Shown: positions 19,074 to 27,429 of the stretch, one piece after another | Layout of the letters: every line of letters starts with the position of its first letter | How positions within the stretch are numbered: position 1 is the first letter of the stretch | The notes under the pieces: model-generated | Database searches by the model: none | What the model was told of the DNA's origin: nothing | Seen by the model: only the letters and a program-made list of their open reading frames with translations | Made by a program: the position numbers and the translations under genes | Assembly (NCBI GenBank): GCA_020627655.1 | Contig: JAHDGM010000017.1 | Span: forward strand, 1-49,421 | Length of the DNA stretch: 49,421 nt | Direction: 5' to 3' | DNA from: Hellea sp. | Lineage (GTDB): Bacteria; Pseudomonadota; Alphaproteobacteria; Caulobacterales; Maricaulaceae

Positions 19074-19274
19074 CTAGAAGTCGTAAGCGATACCGCCGCG
19101 TTCCCAGTCACCAAACCGCGTAGGTTCAGCCCCCTTCGGCCCGTCTTTTTCATTTGGACGTTCCAATTGGGCTTGGCGGTCTTTGCGGCGGGTTTCTGCT
19201 TCTTCCAGAGCTCGTCGAGCAGCTGGTGAAAGCGTTTTCCCGGGCGCAGCATTGGCTGGTGTCTGATCTGACAT
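19074..19274 (-). CDS. DUF1674 / succinate dehydrogenase assembly factor 4-like protein
   Basis: The small 66-residue protein ends in EPTRFGDWERGGIAYDF, the diagnostic motif of DUF1674/SDHAF4. In mitochondria this factor helps the flavinylated SdhA subunit join the complex, and alphaproteobacteria carry homologues. The N-terminal part is charged and Ala-rich (SPAARRALEEAETRRKDRQAQ). I placed the start at the ATG (19274) after GGAGG, although the spacing is short and a GTG at 19283 is possible. No sdh genes are in the window. It is divergent from rsmB. Confidence 0.85.
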   Translation of the reverse strand: MSDQTPANAAPGKTLSPAARRALEEAETRRKDRQAQLERPNEKDGPKGAEPTRFGDWERGGIAYDF

Positions 19275-19447
19275 AGCCTCCACTAAGCTCTATTGGGTCG
19301 TCACGTCAATTGAAACTGACATTTGGACCAGTGAGCGGCCATAAAGCCGATCACATGACCCGAACTGATACAGGAAGAGGCATAAAAATTGATTAAGTGC
19401 GTATTGAGAGTTTATTAAGCATAATTGTCCTGATAGTCCCCCTTGCT

Positions 19448-20737
19448 ATGAACGATGTTTCTTTATCATCCCGGACGATGGCCGTTAGGTCATTAGGTCT
19501 GATCCTTGGTCTGGGCGAACAGCTTGAAACAGCAATCGCCCAACAAGAGGGTTATAACCAACTCCCGGCTAGAGACAGGGCTTTTGTCAGATTACTGGTC
19601 AGCAGTTTTTTCCGGCATAAAGGGCAGATCGACAAGGTTTTGGCAGGCTTTGTTGAGCGAAAGCCTCCGGATTACGTCATGAACGCTCTCAGGATCGGGG
19701 CGGTTCAGATTTTAGTATTGGGAACATCAGACCACGCGGCCGTTGGAGAAATGGTGGATGTGGTCAAGAAACATAAGAAATACACTAAATTTTCCGGTTT
19801 GGTAAATGCGGTTTTACGGCGGCTTACCCGTGAAGGTGCGTCGAAAATGGCGGAAATCGCGCCGCGCGAAAATATTCCTTCATGGATCTATCGCAGCTGG
19901 GAGAAATCCTATGGCCGGGGGTCCGCGCGGGCCATGGCTTTGGAATTCATGAAAGCCCCTCCTTTGGATATTACCGTAAAATCTGATCCAGATGTCTGGG
20001 CGGAGCGTCTGGGCGGGGAGGTTTTATACGGAACTACTATTCGGTTAGCCAAAGCCGGTCAGGTTCAGGGACTGGATGGTTACGAGGAGGGGGCGTGGTG
20101 GGTGCAGGATGTAGCTTCAAGCCTGCCGGTACAGCTTATAGGTGATGTTTCAGGTCTGAAAGTTCTGGATATGTGCGCTGCTCCGGGCGGGAAAGCGCTG
20201 CAACTGGCCGCAGGCGGCGCTGAGGTAACAGCCCTTGATAGATCAGGACAGCGGCTTCAAATTTTAAAAGATAATTTTTCCAGAACCGGTCTGGATGCTG
20301 AGATTGTTGAAGCAGACGCCTTGAAATGGGATGAGGGGCATGGCGAATTCGATATTGTTCTTTTAGATGCGCCCTGCAGCGCGACGGGTACATATAGGCG
20401 TCATCCCGATGTACTTTATGCCAAAACGGCACGCCAAATGGATGATCTGCAAAATCTGCAGAAGAAACTCATAAAAAAGGCAGCTGATAAATTAAAACCC
20501 GGCGGGACTTTGATTTATGCCACATGTTCGCTGCAAACAGGCGAGGGGGAACGCCAAGTCGACGATTTTTTAGCGCAAAAACCCCAATTTTCAGTGATTC
20601 GACCGGAAAATACCTTTTGGGAGCCTTATTTGACGAAAAATGGGTATTTTAGGCTGTTACCTCACCAAATACGCGAAAAAGGTGGTTTAGATGGCTTTTT
20701 TTTCGCATTTATCAGCTCTGCCACAAAAAAGCCTTAA
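19448..20737 (+). CDS. rsmB: RsmB-type rRNA (cytosine-C5) methyltransferase
   Basis: The roughly 429-residue protein has an N-terminal NusB-like RNA-binding domain (about residues 1-130, ARDRAFVRLLVSSFFRH...SGLVNAVLRRL) and a C-terminal SAM-dependent NOL1/NOP2/Sun domain. The SAM motif DMCAAPGGKALQLA, the catalytic-region DAPCSATG and the ATCSLQ cysteine motif are all present. RsmB methylates 16S rRNA C967. The start is uncertain: an ATG at 19448 sits just before the NusB domain, but no clear ribosome site precedes it, and a GTG at 19397 and an ATG at 19478 are also in frame. Confidence 0.93.
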   Translation: MNDVSLSSRTMAVRSLGLILGLGEQLETAIAQQEGYNQLPARDRAFVRLLVSSFFRHKGQIDKVLAGFVERKPPDYVMNALRIGAVQILVLGTSDHAAVGEMVDVVKKHKKYTKFSGLVNAVLRRLTREGASKMAEIAPRENIPSWIYRSWEKSYGRGSARAMALEFMKAPPLDITVKSDPDVWAERLGGEVLYGTTIRLAKAGQVQGLDGYEEGAWWVQDVASSLPVQLIGDVSGLKVLDMCAAPGGKALQLAAGGAEVTALDRSGQRLQILKDNFSRTGLDAEIVEADALKWDEGHGEFDIVLLDAPCSATGTYRRHPDVLYAKTARQMDDLQNLQKKLIKKAADKLKPGGTLIYATCSLQTGEGERQVDDFLAQKPQFSVIRPENTFWEPYLTKNGYFRLLPHQIREKGGLDGFFFAFISSATKKP

Positions 20738-20809
20738 AGCTACGTTCACCTTTATTTGGTCTATATGTTGCAGAATAGCTCAGCATTGTATCAAAATGGG
20801 AGGCTCCAA

Positions 20810-21712
20810 ATGAGCAATCTAATTATCCGTAACGGCGTTGTTGCCGTAATTGGGGTCGCGGGCCTCACACTTTCTGCTTGCTCCAGTACTGGTCAAAACA
20901 GTGGTCGCTATAGCAGTGTTTATGATTATGAAAGCGGTGGCGAATGTGCAGACGCCCGTTATGGCGGTGGCTGCGACGCAATGGTAGCGGCGCCGGCTCC
21001 GATGGTTTCTGCGCCAATGGCGGCACCGGCAACAGGTGTGGTTTATGCTGACTGTTCAGCTATCGGCGGTATGAATTGCGGGCACTCAGCTCCAGTTGCA
21101 CCTGCACCAGTTTATTCTGGCCCGACTTATTCTGGCGGAACGACATATTCTTCAGGCACAACATACAGCTCCAGCCCAACATATTCGTCTGGCACATCTT
21201 ATACCGGATCAACTTATTCGAGCGGAGCAACGTCTGGCGGAACAGCTGACTGTCCGGCGGGAACAACATTACAGTCTGATGGAACATGTATGCAGACAAG
21301 CTCTTCAACATATTCATCCGGTTCGACCTATAGTTCTGGGTCGAGCATCAGCTCTGGTTCAACATATTCTGGGTCAACCTATTCAGGTTCGACTTATTCT
21401 GGCAGTTCAATGTCATCTGGCGGGACAGCTGATTGTCCAGCCGGAACAACCGCTCAGTCTGATGGTACCTGTATGCAAACATCCAGCAGCTATGGAAGCT
21501 CGACTTATTCTTCCGGTAGTTCCAGCTACGGATCTTCAACAGGTTCAAGCTTTGGTTCAACAACAAGCTCAGCCGGGCCAACAATCTGTCCATCTGGTAC
21601 AACTATGCAGCCTGACGGCACATGTATGCAGTCAAGCTCTTCATCTACATATGGTGGATACACATCTTCCGGCGGTTATACTGCCAATGATTACCTGCCG
21701 ATCCGCAAGTAG
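20810..21712 (+). CDS. Repetitive Ser/Tyr/Gly/Thr-rich surface lipoprotein with cysteine repeats
   Basis: The 300-residue product starts with a lipoprotein signal peptide ending LTLSAC, where Cys is the acylation site. An Ala/Pro-rich region follows, then low-complexity STYSSGS-type sequence interrupted by three copies of a cysteine module (CPAGTTLQSDGTCMQ, CPAGTTAQSDGTCMQ, CPSGTTMQPDGTCMQ). Each module has two Cys residues 11 apart, likely a disulphide. The gene ends TANDYLPIRK. GGGAGG before the ATG at 20810 supports the start. This looks like an outer-surface fibrous or adhesive lipoprotein built by repeat expansion; no named family is recognised. A strong terminator follows. Confidence 0.8.
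   Translation: MSNLIIRNGVVAVIGVAGLTLSACSSTGQNSGRYSSVYDYESGGECADARYGGGCDAMVAAPAPMVSAPMAAPATGVVYADCSAIGGMNCGHSAPVAPAPVYSGPTYSGGTTYSSGTTYSSSPTYSSGTSYTGSTYSSGATSGGTADCPAGTTLQSDGTCMQTSSSTYSSGSTYSSGSSISSGSTYSGSTYSGSTYSGSSMSSGGTADCPAGTTAQSDGTCMQTSSSYGSSTYSSGSSSYGSSTGSSFGSTTSSAGPTICPSGTTMQPDGTCMQSSSSSTYGGYTSSGGYTANDYLPIRK
21242..21640 (+). repeat. Internal repeats: three cysteine modules and 15-bp tandem units
   Basis: The DNA for the CPxGTT...DGTCMQ module recurs at about 21248-21294, 21431-21477 and 21593-21632. Between the first two copies, 21359-21403 holds three in-frame 15-bp units, each encoding STYSG. Such in-frame tandem units can gain or lose copies and change protein length without a frameshift. 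Confidence 0.75.
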
Positions 21713-21734
21713 TCAGAAACAAACAGATTTTACG

Positions 21735-21763
21735 AACCGCCCCTTTGTGGGCGGTTTTTTTTT
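21735..21763 (+). terminator. Strong Rho-independent terminator
   Basis: An 8-bp stem (AACCGCCC / GGGCGGTT) with a CTTTGT loop is followed by a run of nine Ts (21755-21763). It ends the surface lipoprotein gene, facing the ccm operon. Confidence 0.9.
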
Positions 21764-21770
21764 ATGGCCG

Positions 21771-22175
21771 TTAAGACTGTTTTCGGCGGGAAAGCCTCAT
21801 GAACCATGCCAGTCCGGCCAGAAGCAGTAAAAACGGTGCCGCCCATAGCAAATAGGTGTTTGTTTGAACGGGAGGTTCCAGCAATACAAAATCACCATAG
21901 CGGCTTTGCATATAGTCGATGACTTCTTCATTCGTTTGGCCGTCTCGAATTCGGGCGCGCACCAGGGTACGCATATCTTCAGCCAGACTGGCATTGGAAT
22001 CTTCGATGGACTGGTTCTGGCAGACCACGCAGCGCAAGGCTCTGCCCACCACGCGGGCTCTTTTTTCGATCTCCTGCTCTGATATTATCGGTGCTTCAGG
22101 CATTGTTTCCTGCGCAGGCGCGCTGAATGTAATAAACACGGATAGTATAATTGCAGTGAGGCCCTGTCGTATCAT
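21771..22175 (-). CDS. ccmH: Cytochrome c biogenesis protein CcmH
   Basis: The 134-residue protein has a signal peptide, the redox motif LRCVVCQNQSIEDSNA (Cys49 and Cys52), and a C-terminal membrane helix (YLLWAAPFLLLLAGLAWF). CcmH keeps apocytochrome c haem-binding cysteines reduced and presents them to CcmF at the periplasmic face. Its ATG overlaps the ccmG stop as ATGA, so the two are translationally coupled. It is the short, single-domain CcmH form. A CcmI/TPR extension is absent, and no ccmI gene follows it. Confidence 0.95.
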   Translation of the reverse strand: MIRQGLTAIILSVFITFSAPAQETMPEAPIISEQEIEKRARVVGRALRCVVCQNQSIEDSNASLAEDMRTLVRARIRDGQTNEEVIDYMQSRYGDFVLLEPPVQTNTYLLWAAPFLLLLAGLAWFMRLSRRKQS

Positions 22176-22711
22176 GCTTCCGTCTCCAGACGGTTTATCA
22201 AAGGTAATATTGTATTTCGCCAATCATCCGCTGTGACTATGCCAATATGTTTATACCGGATACGTCCTGCCTGATCGACAATGAAGGTCTCCGGGGCGCC
22301 GGTGACGCCTAAATCCACGGCCATTTGGCTGTCGCCGTCAAATAATATCACGTCATAAGGATCACCATATCGGTTCAGCCATTTTCGCCCCTTATCCCGG
22401 TCATCGCGCCAATTGATACCGATCATCTGCACGCGACCGGTTTGATCAATTTGCATAAGATTAGGGTGTTCCTGTACGCAGGCAACGCACCAGGACCCAA
22501 AGACATTCACAAGGCTAATCTGCCCGTTTAGTATTTCATGAGTGACCTGGGCATCCGGGTTATCCAGAGTTGTCAGTGAAAAATCAGGAAATGGCTGATC
22601 AATCAAAATTGAATCCAGTTTGGCAGGGTCCCGGCTAAGGCCAAAAGCCAAAAAGGCAATGAAGCCTATAAATATGATAAGCGGTGATAAACCTTTCAGC
22701 GCTTTAAGCAT
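22172..22711 (-). CDS. ccmG: Thiol:disulphide interchange protein CcmG/DsbE
   Basis: The 179-residue membrane-anchored thioredoxin has a single N-terminal helix (LIIFIGFIAFLAFGL). The periplasmic redox domain includes VFGSWCVACVQEHP (Cys75 and Cys78) and the cis-proline region GVTGAPETFIVD. It passes electrons to CcmH for haem attachment to cytochromes c. The start overlaps the end of ccmF; the ATG at 22711 is best spaced from GAAGGA, but ATGs at 22720 and 22717 are also in frame. It lies between ccmF and ccmH in one operon. Confidence 0.95.
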   Translation of the reverse strand: MLKALKGLSPLIIFIGFIAFLAFGLSRDPAKLDSILIDQPFPDFSLTTLDNPDAQVTHEILNGQISLVNVFGSWCVACVQEHPNLMQIDQTGRVQMIGINWRDDRDKGRKWLNRYGDPYDVILFDGDSQMAVDLGVTGAPETFIVDQAGRIRYKHIGIVTADDWRNTILPLINRLETEA

Positions 22712-24707
22712 CGACATCATCCTTCGCCGTTTGCCAACTTCTGGACTCGCGGATTAAAGAGATAAATCCAGCCAGTGCCATCATCAATCCCCCGATCCAT
22801 ATCCAGATCACCATAGGTTGATGATAGACCCGAACGACCCAGCCTTTTTGAGCGTCTCCGTCAGATAAAGCGGCAAAGACTGTATTGATCGGGGCAAATT
22901 GAAAACCGGCTTCTGTGGTGATCATACCGCGAATAGGGTAATATCGTTGTTCGCTGGTCAACGTTGTCAGTGCTCTTTCATTTTTTGTGACTTCGAATTG
23001 CCCGGCCAAATAATTGAAATTTTCCCGTTTACCGTTTGATACGCCGGTGAGGGTAAATTCATAGGGCGCGAGTTTTAGGCTTTCGCCGACTTTAATCCGC
23101 CCTATATTTTCGCCGGACTGAAAAGACATAACGGCGATGGCCAAAGTGATCACAGCCATTCCCATATGCCCCAGAATAAAGCCATAAAAACTAGCGGGTT
23201 GACGGGCTAGACGCGAGAGAGACCCACGGCTACGGCGCCGGGCGGAGAGTAAAACCCCGGCTGTAATATAAATCGCCAAGGCCATACCTATGGCAGAGCC
23301 TATGGGCGCGCCAGTCAGCGTGAAAATAATCCCGCCGAGAATGGCAGGCATAGTCACATAGGTAACAAGCTTTTTGAGATTGGCTTTGTCGTCACTGACC
23401 CAGCGCAGTAGCGGGGCGATACCCATAACCAGGATAAGCAGCATCATAATGGGCGCGAATGTCTTGTTAAAATATGGCGCGCCTACGGTGATCTTATTGG
23501 GGCTGATGGCCTCAATAAATAAAGGATAAAACGTCCCCAGAAAGACTGTGGCTGTTGCCACGCCGAGTAGTATATTATTCAGGAGTAAGCCGCCTTCTTT
23601 GGATAATGCCTTAAAGTCTGACGCAGGTTTATCGAGAGCCGAAAGAATGAATGTGGATAGCATGGTTCCGCCGCGCAGAAATGACTTTGCAAATGCCAGT
23701 AATAATCCCGCTCTGAACATATAGAGTAATAAAGCTCCGCCCGAGATCAGACAAATAAGTCCTAAAATAAATACGCCCCGCGCCGGGTCGACCGCAAAAG
23801 CATGAACGGAAATCAGGATGCCGGATCGCACCACAAATGTCCCGATTAGAGATAAGGAAAACGTTAGGATGGCCAGCAAAACTGTCCAATTGGCAAATTG
23901 TCCCCGCGTGCCAAGGATCAGGACGGAATGCAAAAGGGCTGTTCCGGCAAGCCAGGGCATAAAGGATACATTTTCGACCGGGTCCCACATCCACCAACCG
24001 CCCCAGCCAAGTTCGTAATAGGCCCATAAGGAGCCCAGCGTAATGCCGATGGTTAGAAAGCTCCAGGCGAGCAGCACCCAGGCACGGAGCCATTGTGCCC
24101 AAACCTTGTCAATTTTTCCCTCGATGAGGGCGCCGCAAGCCAGTGAGAAGGCCAAGGAAAAACCTACATATCCCAAATATAAAAACGGCGGATGAAAGGC
24201 GAGCCCTGGGTCTTGTAAAAGCGGATTTAGACCGGCCCCGTCGGCAGGCGGCGGGGACAAACGTGAAAACGGATTGGATGTGAATAATATAAAACTGATA
24301 AAGCCTACGCTGAGCAGGCCTTGTATGGCCAGTGTACGGGCTTTTAAAGTGCGTGGCAGCGCTCCTGAAAATCTGGCCGCAAATGCTCCGTAAAGGGCCA
24401 TGATCACCACCCATAAGAGCATAGAACCTTCGTGATTACCCCAGACCCCGCTGATTTTATAAAGGAGGGGTTTTTCGCTGTGGGAATGATCGGCTGCCAG
24501 TTTCACAGAAAAATCTGATGTGACAAATGACGCTGTCAAAAGTGCAAAAGCGCCGATCAGAACCAGCGCCTGCAGCCCCGCTGCTCGGCCCGCAAAATCC
24601 ATTAAAGGTCTATTATTATGCCGGGCACCCCATAGGGGCAAAACGGCTTGTAGCCCCGCAATAATCAAAGCGGAAATCAATAGGATATGGCCCAGTTCGG
24701 CAGTCAT
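22704..24707 (-). CDS. ccmF: Haem lyase subunit CcmF
   Basis: The 667-residue polytopic protein belongs to the cytochrome c maturation system I haem lyase, which ligates haem to apocytochrome c in the periplasm. The tryptophan-rich haem-handling WWD region is clear (GWGGWWMWDPVENVSFMPW, residues about 234-252), as are the early GVWGNHEGSMLLW and NPLLQDPGLAFHPPFLYLGY segments. A periplasmic domain precedes the last helix. I chose the ATG at 24707 because the family begins with M-x-AELGH. ccmE and ccmABCD are not in the window, so the operon here is ccmFGH only. Confidence 0.97.
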   Translation of the reverse strand: MTAELGHILLISALIIAGLQAVLPLWGARHNNRPLMDFAGRAAGLQALVLIGAFALLTASFVTSDFSVKLAADHSHSEKPLLYKISGVWGNHEGSMLLWVVIMALYGAFAARFSGALPRTLKARTLAIQGLLSVGFISFILFTSNPFSRLSPPPADGAGLNPLLQDPGLAFHPPFLYLGYVGFSLAFSLACGALIEGKIDKVWAQWLRAWVLLAWSFLTIGITLGSLWAYYELGWGGWWMWDPVENVSFMPWLAGTALLHSVLILGTRGQFANWTVLLAILTFSLSLIGTFVVRSGILISVHAFAVDPARGVFILGLICLISGGALLLYMFRAGLLLAFAKSFLRGGTMLSTFILSALDKPASDFKALSKEGGLLLNNILLGVATATVFLGTFYPLFIEAISPNKITVGAPYFNKTFAPIMMLLILVMGIAPLLRWVSDDKANLKKLVTYVTMPAILGGIIFTLTGAPIGSAIGMALAIYITAGVLLSARRRSRGSLSRLARQPASFYGFILGHMGMAVITLAIAVMSFQSGENIGRIKVGESLKLAPYEFTLTGVSNGKRENFNYLAGQFEVTKNERALTTLTSEQRYYPIRGMITTEAGFQFAPINTVFAALSDGDAQKGWVVRVYHQPMVIWIWIGGLMMALAGFISLIRESRSWQTAKDDVDA

Positions 24708-24783
24708 GCGAATCTCATACGCGCTTGCCGCCTCGACGCCAAGCGCATTTAAGCGCACAGGCCGTAAAAACGGATACGCTCAG

Positions 24784-24812
24784 TTGACGGGCTTATGGCT
24801 TTCCCATATAGG
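24784..24812 (+). promoter_or_regulatory. Promoter of tRNA-Leu
   Basis: TTGACG (24784-24789) and TATAGG (24807-24812) are separated by exactly 17 bp, a good sigma-70-type promoter. The expected start near 24819 lies about 27 bases before the mature tRNA. Confidence 0.65.
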
Positions 24813-24845
24813 GCGGGTCTTGCCGTTTTCAGGCATTTGTCATCA

Positions 24846-24932
24846 GCCCTGGTGGCGGAATTGGTAGACGCGCTAGCTTCAGGTGCTAGTTTCTGTATGG
24901 AAGTGGAAGTTCGAGTCTTCTCCAGGGCACCA
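24846..24932 (+). tRNA. tRNA-Leu (anticodon CAG)
   Basis: The 87-base class II tRNA has a perfect 7-bp acceptor stem (GCCCTGG / CCAGGGC), a D-arm with GGTAGACGC, the anticodon stem CTAGC/GCTAG around loop TTCAGGT (anticodon CAG), a long variable arm, and a T arm with loop TTCGAGT. The 3' CCA is genome-encoded. It reads CUG leucine codons. No integrase or duplicated 3' end is seen beside it, so there is no sign of an integrated element. Confidence 0.95.
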
Positions 24933-24999
24933 ACTCTTAAATTTACCCAATTTTTAAACCTGTCAGTTTATATCTATAGTGACGGGCTATGGGATATTT

Positions 25000-25533
25000 A
25001 TGACAGTTCAGATCGATTTGAAACCTTATGAAAATTGGCAGGTTCGTCCTGTCGCAGATCCAAGGCGTGCCAGCCCTGCTCAGTTTATGGACGGGATGCA
25101 TGAAATATTGGCGGCGCAAGGGCCAATGCAGGCGCTGCATTTATTTCAAACTTATGCCAAGGCTGGAGGACTTTTGAAAATTACGGCCCCTGTCAGATCG
25201 CGGTTTGAACGTGTCATCACCGAGGCGGCGGAAGCTGGCAGTGTTATCATAGAAAAAGAAAACGATAGCGAAGTTAAAGACGTATCAGATCCCAGAGCGT
25301 GGATTGTCCGGCTTAAGGATCAAGACCGCGTAAAATTACGAAGCTTAGGCTCCCGTGGCTTTTCGGAAATTCCCATGTCTGAACTGGCGGCTTTCGTTTT
25401 GGAGCTCCGCTGCGCGGATGAGTTTTTAGGCCGCGAGGAAATTGCGCGTATTATCTTATCGCATTACGGATTACAGAAATTGACGGCCTTGGTACAGCGC
25501 CGTCTTGACCGGGTTATGTCAGAATATTTTTAG
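25000..25533 (+). CDS. Hypothetical protein with C-terminal helical domain
   Basis: The 177-residue soluble product starts at the ATG (25000) after GGGA. It has an N-terminal helical part (ADPRRASPAQFMDGMHEILAAQGPMQALHLFQTYAKAGG), a middle with beta character (EAGSVIIEKENDSEVKDVSDPRAWIVRLKD), and a C-terminal helical block (EFLGREEIARIILSHYGLQKLTALVQRRLDRVM) that could be helix-turn-helix-like. No signal peptide or membrane segment is present. I do not recognise the family. It stands alone between tRNA-Leu and the MscS pair. Confidence 0.7.
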   Translation: MTVQIDLKPYENWQVRPVADPRRASPAQFMDGMHEILAAQGPMQALHLFQTYAKAGGLLKITAPVRSRFERVITEAAEAGSVIIEKENDSEVKDVSDPRAWIVRLKDQDRVKLRSLGSRGFSEIPMSELAAFVLELRCADEFLGREEIARIILSHYGLQKLTALVQRRLDRVMSEYF

Positions 25534-25559
25534 CCTAAGGGATCAGCACATTTAGATAC

Positions 25560-25583
25560 AAAAAAGGCCCCGTGAGGGGCCTT
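25560..25583 (-). terminator. Terminator of the mscS pair
   Basis: A perfect 8-bp stem (AAGGCCCC / GGGGCCTT) with a GTGA loop. The T run appears on the minus strand, so it ends the two MscS genes; it may also serve the convergent hypothetical gene. Confidence 0.85.
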
Positions 25584-25606
25584 AAGATTATTGACTGAGG
25601 TTTTTA

Positions 25607-26488
25607 CTAACCGTCAAGCTCGATAGAGGTTGGGTAAGGAATGGTGATACCGTTTTTATCAAAGGCTTCTTTGATGGACTTTTTAAGATCAAACATCACA
25701 TCCCAGTAATGCTCGGACTTACACCAAACGCGGCTTTGAATATCCACTGAACTTTCATTCAGGGTCACAACTTTGGCCCAAGGCGCATCCGGCTCAGTTA
25801 GAACATGAGGATGGGCAGCCGCTGTCTGGTTGATGATCTTGATGGCTTTGTCGATATCATCATCATAGTGAATGCCATAATCAACATCGACGCGGCGCTT
25901 GCCGAGTGAGGTAAAGTTTTGAATGGTGGAGCCCCAGGCTTCGCCATTGGCGATAATAACTTCAACATTGTCCACTGTTGAAAGATTAGTCGTGAAAATG
26001 TTCATGTCTTTAACAACACCTTCTTCGCCGGCAACGCTGACATAATCTCCGAGCTTGTAAGGACGAAAGAGCATAAGCATCACGCCGGCCGCTACATTAC
26101 CAAGCGTACCTTGCAGCGCCAAGCCAATAGCCAAAGTGGCGGCGCCCAGCATAGCCACAAAAGTGGCTGTTTCGACGCCGAGCTGTCCAATAGCGGTGAC
26201 AAAAACCATAGCTGTAGCCGCATAACGAACGATCGATCCCAGGAAATTACCGAGCGTTTCATCTACGGCCGGTGATCGCATGGCAATTTTTTTGACCAGA
26301 TTGCCGGCCCAGCGCGCAATTTTAAGGCCAATCCAAAGGATGACTAAGGCTAAAAATACCTTGGTTGCTAATGGAAGGACATTGTCGATAAGCCAGTTGA
26401 CATCGGTCAGATTTTCCATTGAAAATCCAGCCCCGCTAGCGGCGTCTTCAACGACCTCTACGGTTTCTGCGACTTGTGCGTCTTGCAT
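25607..26488 (-). CDS. Small MscS-family mechanosensitive channel
   Basis: The 293-residue channel has an acidic N-terminus, three transmembrane segments (first near DNVLPLATKVFLALVILWIGL) and the MscS pore and beta domain: MLGAATLAIGLALQGTLGNVAAGVMLMLFRPYKLGDYV, then NVEVIIANGEAWGSTIQNF. The length matches E. coli MscS. Such channels relieve turgor during hypo-osmotic shock. GAGGAG before the ATG is a good ribosome site. It lies 17 bases after a paralogue with the same architecture and is presumably co-transcribed with it. Confidence 0.95.
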   Translation of the reverse strand: MQDAQVAETVEVVEDAASGAGFSMENLTDVNWLIDNVLPLATKVFLALVILWIGLKIARWAGNLVKKIAMRSPAVDETLGNFLGSIVRYAATAMVFVTAIGQLGVETATFVAMLGAATLAIGLALQGTLGNVAAGVMLMLFRPYKLGDYVSVAGEEGVVKDMNIFTTNLSTVDNVEVIIANGEAWGSTIQNFTSLGKRRVDVDYGIHYDDDIDKAIKIINQTAAAHPHVLTEPDAPWAKVVTLNESSVDIQSRVWCKSEHYWDVMFDLKKSIKEAFDKNGITIPYPTSIELDG

Positions 26489-26505
26489 GTTATACTCCTC
26501 TAACT

Positions 26506-27378
26506 CTAACTATTTTTAAGGGAACTATTTCGAAGGGATTGAAGGCGCGCCACACGATCACGAGCCTTTGAGTTTTTGACTGATTGTTTGATTTTTACGC
26601 CGTGCGGGTAAGGAATACCGATACCGGCCTTATCAAGAGCTTGTTTGACGGGCTGTGAAATACTGACTTTGAGGCCTTTATAATCACTGGCTTTGCACCA
26701 GGCTCGCAGTTCAATGTCGACTGAGCTGTCATTAAGGTTCACAACTTTCGCCCATGGGGCTGGCTCTGCTTTGACAAGAGGGTGGGCGCTTGCGGCCTTT
26801 GTTATGGCGTCAATAGCCTGATCAATATCCGCGTTATAATCAACACCGAATACCATATCCATGCGGCGGTCCCCCAGAGAGTTATTGTTCCGGATTGTAC
26901 CGCCCCATATCTGACCGTTTGAAATGATGATTTCTTTATTATCTGTGGTTTTCAGCCGCGTAGCTGTCAGGCCGATCTCCATCACTCTGCCAGAGACGCC
27001 CGCGATTTCTACATCCTGCCCGATGCTAAAAGGCCTGAAAATCATCAACATTACGCCTGCCGCTATATTGGATAAAGACCCTTGAAGAACGAAAGCCATG
27101 GCTGCGCCCATGCCTAGGATCACAGAGGCAAAAGCGCTCATATCAAGCCCCAGAATCGTCAATGCGGCGATGACTACAGCAACTAAAACAGCGTATTTTA
27201 AAAGGCTGGCAAAAAATCTGGATAATGACGGATCGGAATTAGGAGCCCGGTTGAACATGCGTTCTGATCCCGTATAAATTTTCCCGGCAATCATTTTGCC
27301 AATGAGAAATACAATAAGCGCTGAAACAGCAGGTATAGCGTATTGCCCTATTAAAGGCCCGACTTGAGATAAGTCCAT
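26506..27378 (-). CDS. Small MscS-family mechanosensitive channel (paralogue)
   Basis: The 290-residue channel is a close relative of the gene downstream. Its pore segment is VILGMGAAMAFVLQGSLSNIAAGVMLMIFRPFSIGQDVEIAG, followed by NKEIIISNGQIWGGTIRNNNSLGDRRMD. The C-terminus extends as a basic tail (KNSKARDRVARLQSLRNSSLKNS). I chose the ATG at 27378 after GGGGGA over an upstream TTG. Pore-helix residues differ between the two paralogues (GMGAAMAFVLQGS versus GAATLAIGLALQGT), so they may gate at different tensions. Confidence 0.95.
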   Translation of the reverse strand: MDLSQVGPLIGQYAIPAVSALIVFLIGKMIAGKIYTGSERMFNRAPNSDPSLSRFFASLLKYAVLVAVVIAALTILGLDMSAFASVILGMGAAMAFVLQGSLSNIAAGVMLMIFRPFSIGQDVEIAGVSGRVMEIGLTATRLKTTDNKEIIISNGQIWGGTIRNNNSLGDRRMDMVFGVDYNADIDQAIDAITKAASAHPLVKAEPAPWAKVVNLNDSSVDIELRAWCKASDYKGLKVSISQPVKQALDKAGIGIPYPHGVKIKQSVKNSKARDRVARLQSLRNSSLKNS

Positions 27379-27429
27379 GAATTCCCCCAACCAGAATTGG
27401 TTTGTGAGCGCTTCATATCAAGCAAAAAA

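Noticed and set aside
21242-21640. Repeats as a CRISPR array
   Set aside because: The repeats are in frame, coding and irregularly spaced within one lipoprotein gene, with no cas genes nearby.
21096-21830. A 244-codon second frame through the repetitive lipoprotein gene
   Set aside because: The frame arises from the repetitive codons of the lipoprotein and runs through its terminator into ccmH; it has no signal, start site or family features.
24846-24932. tRNA-Leu as an integration site
   Set aside because: No integrase gene, mobile genes or repeat of the tRNA 3' end were seen in the flanks.
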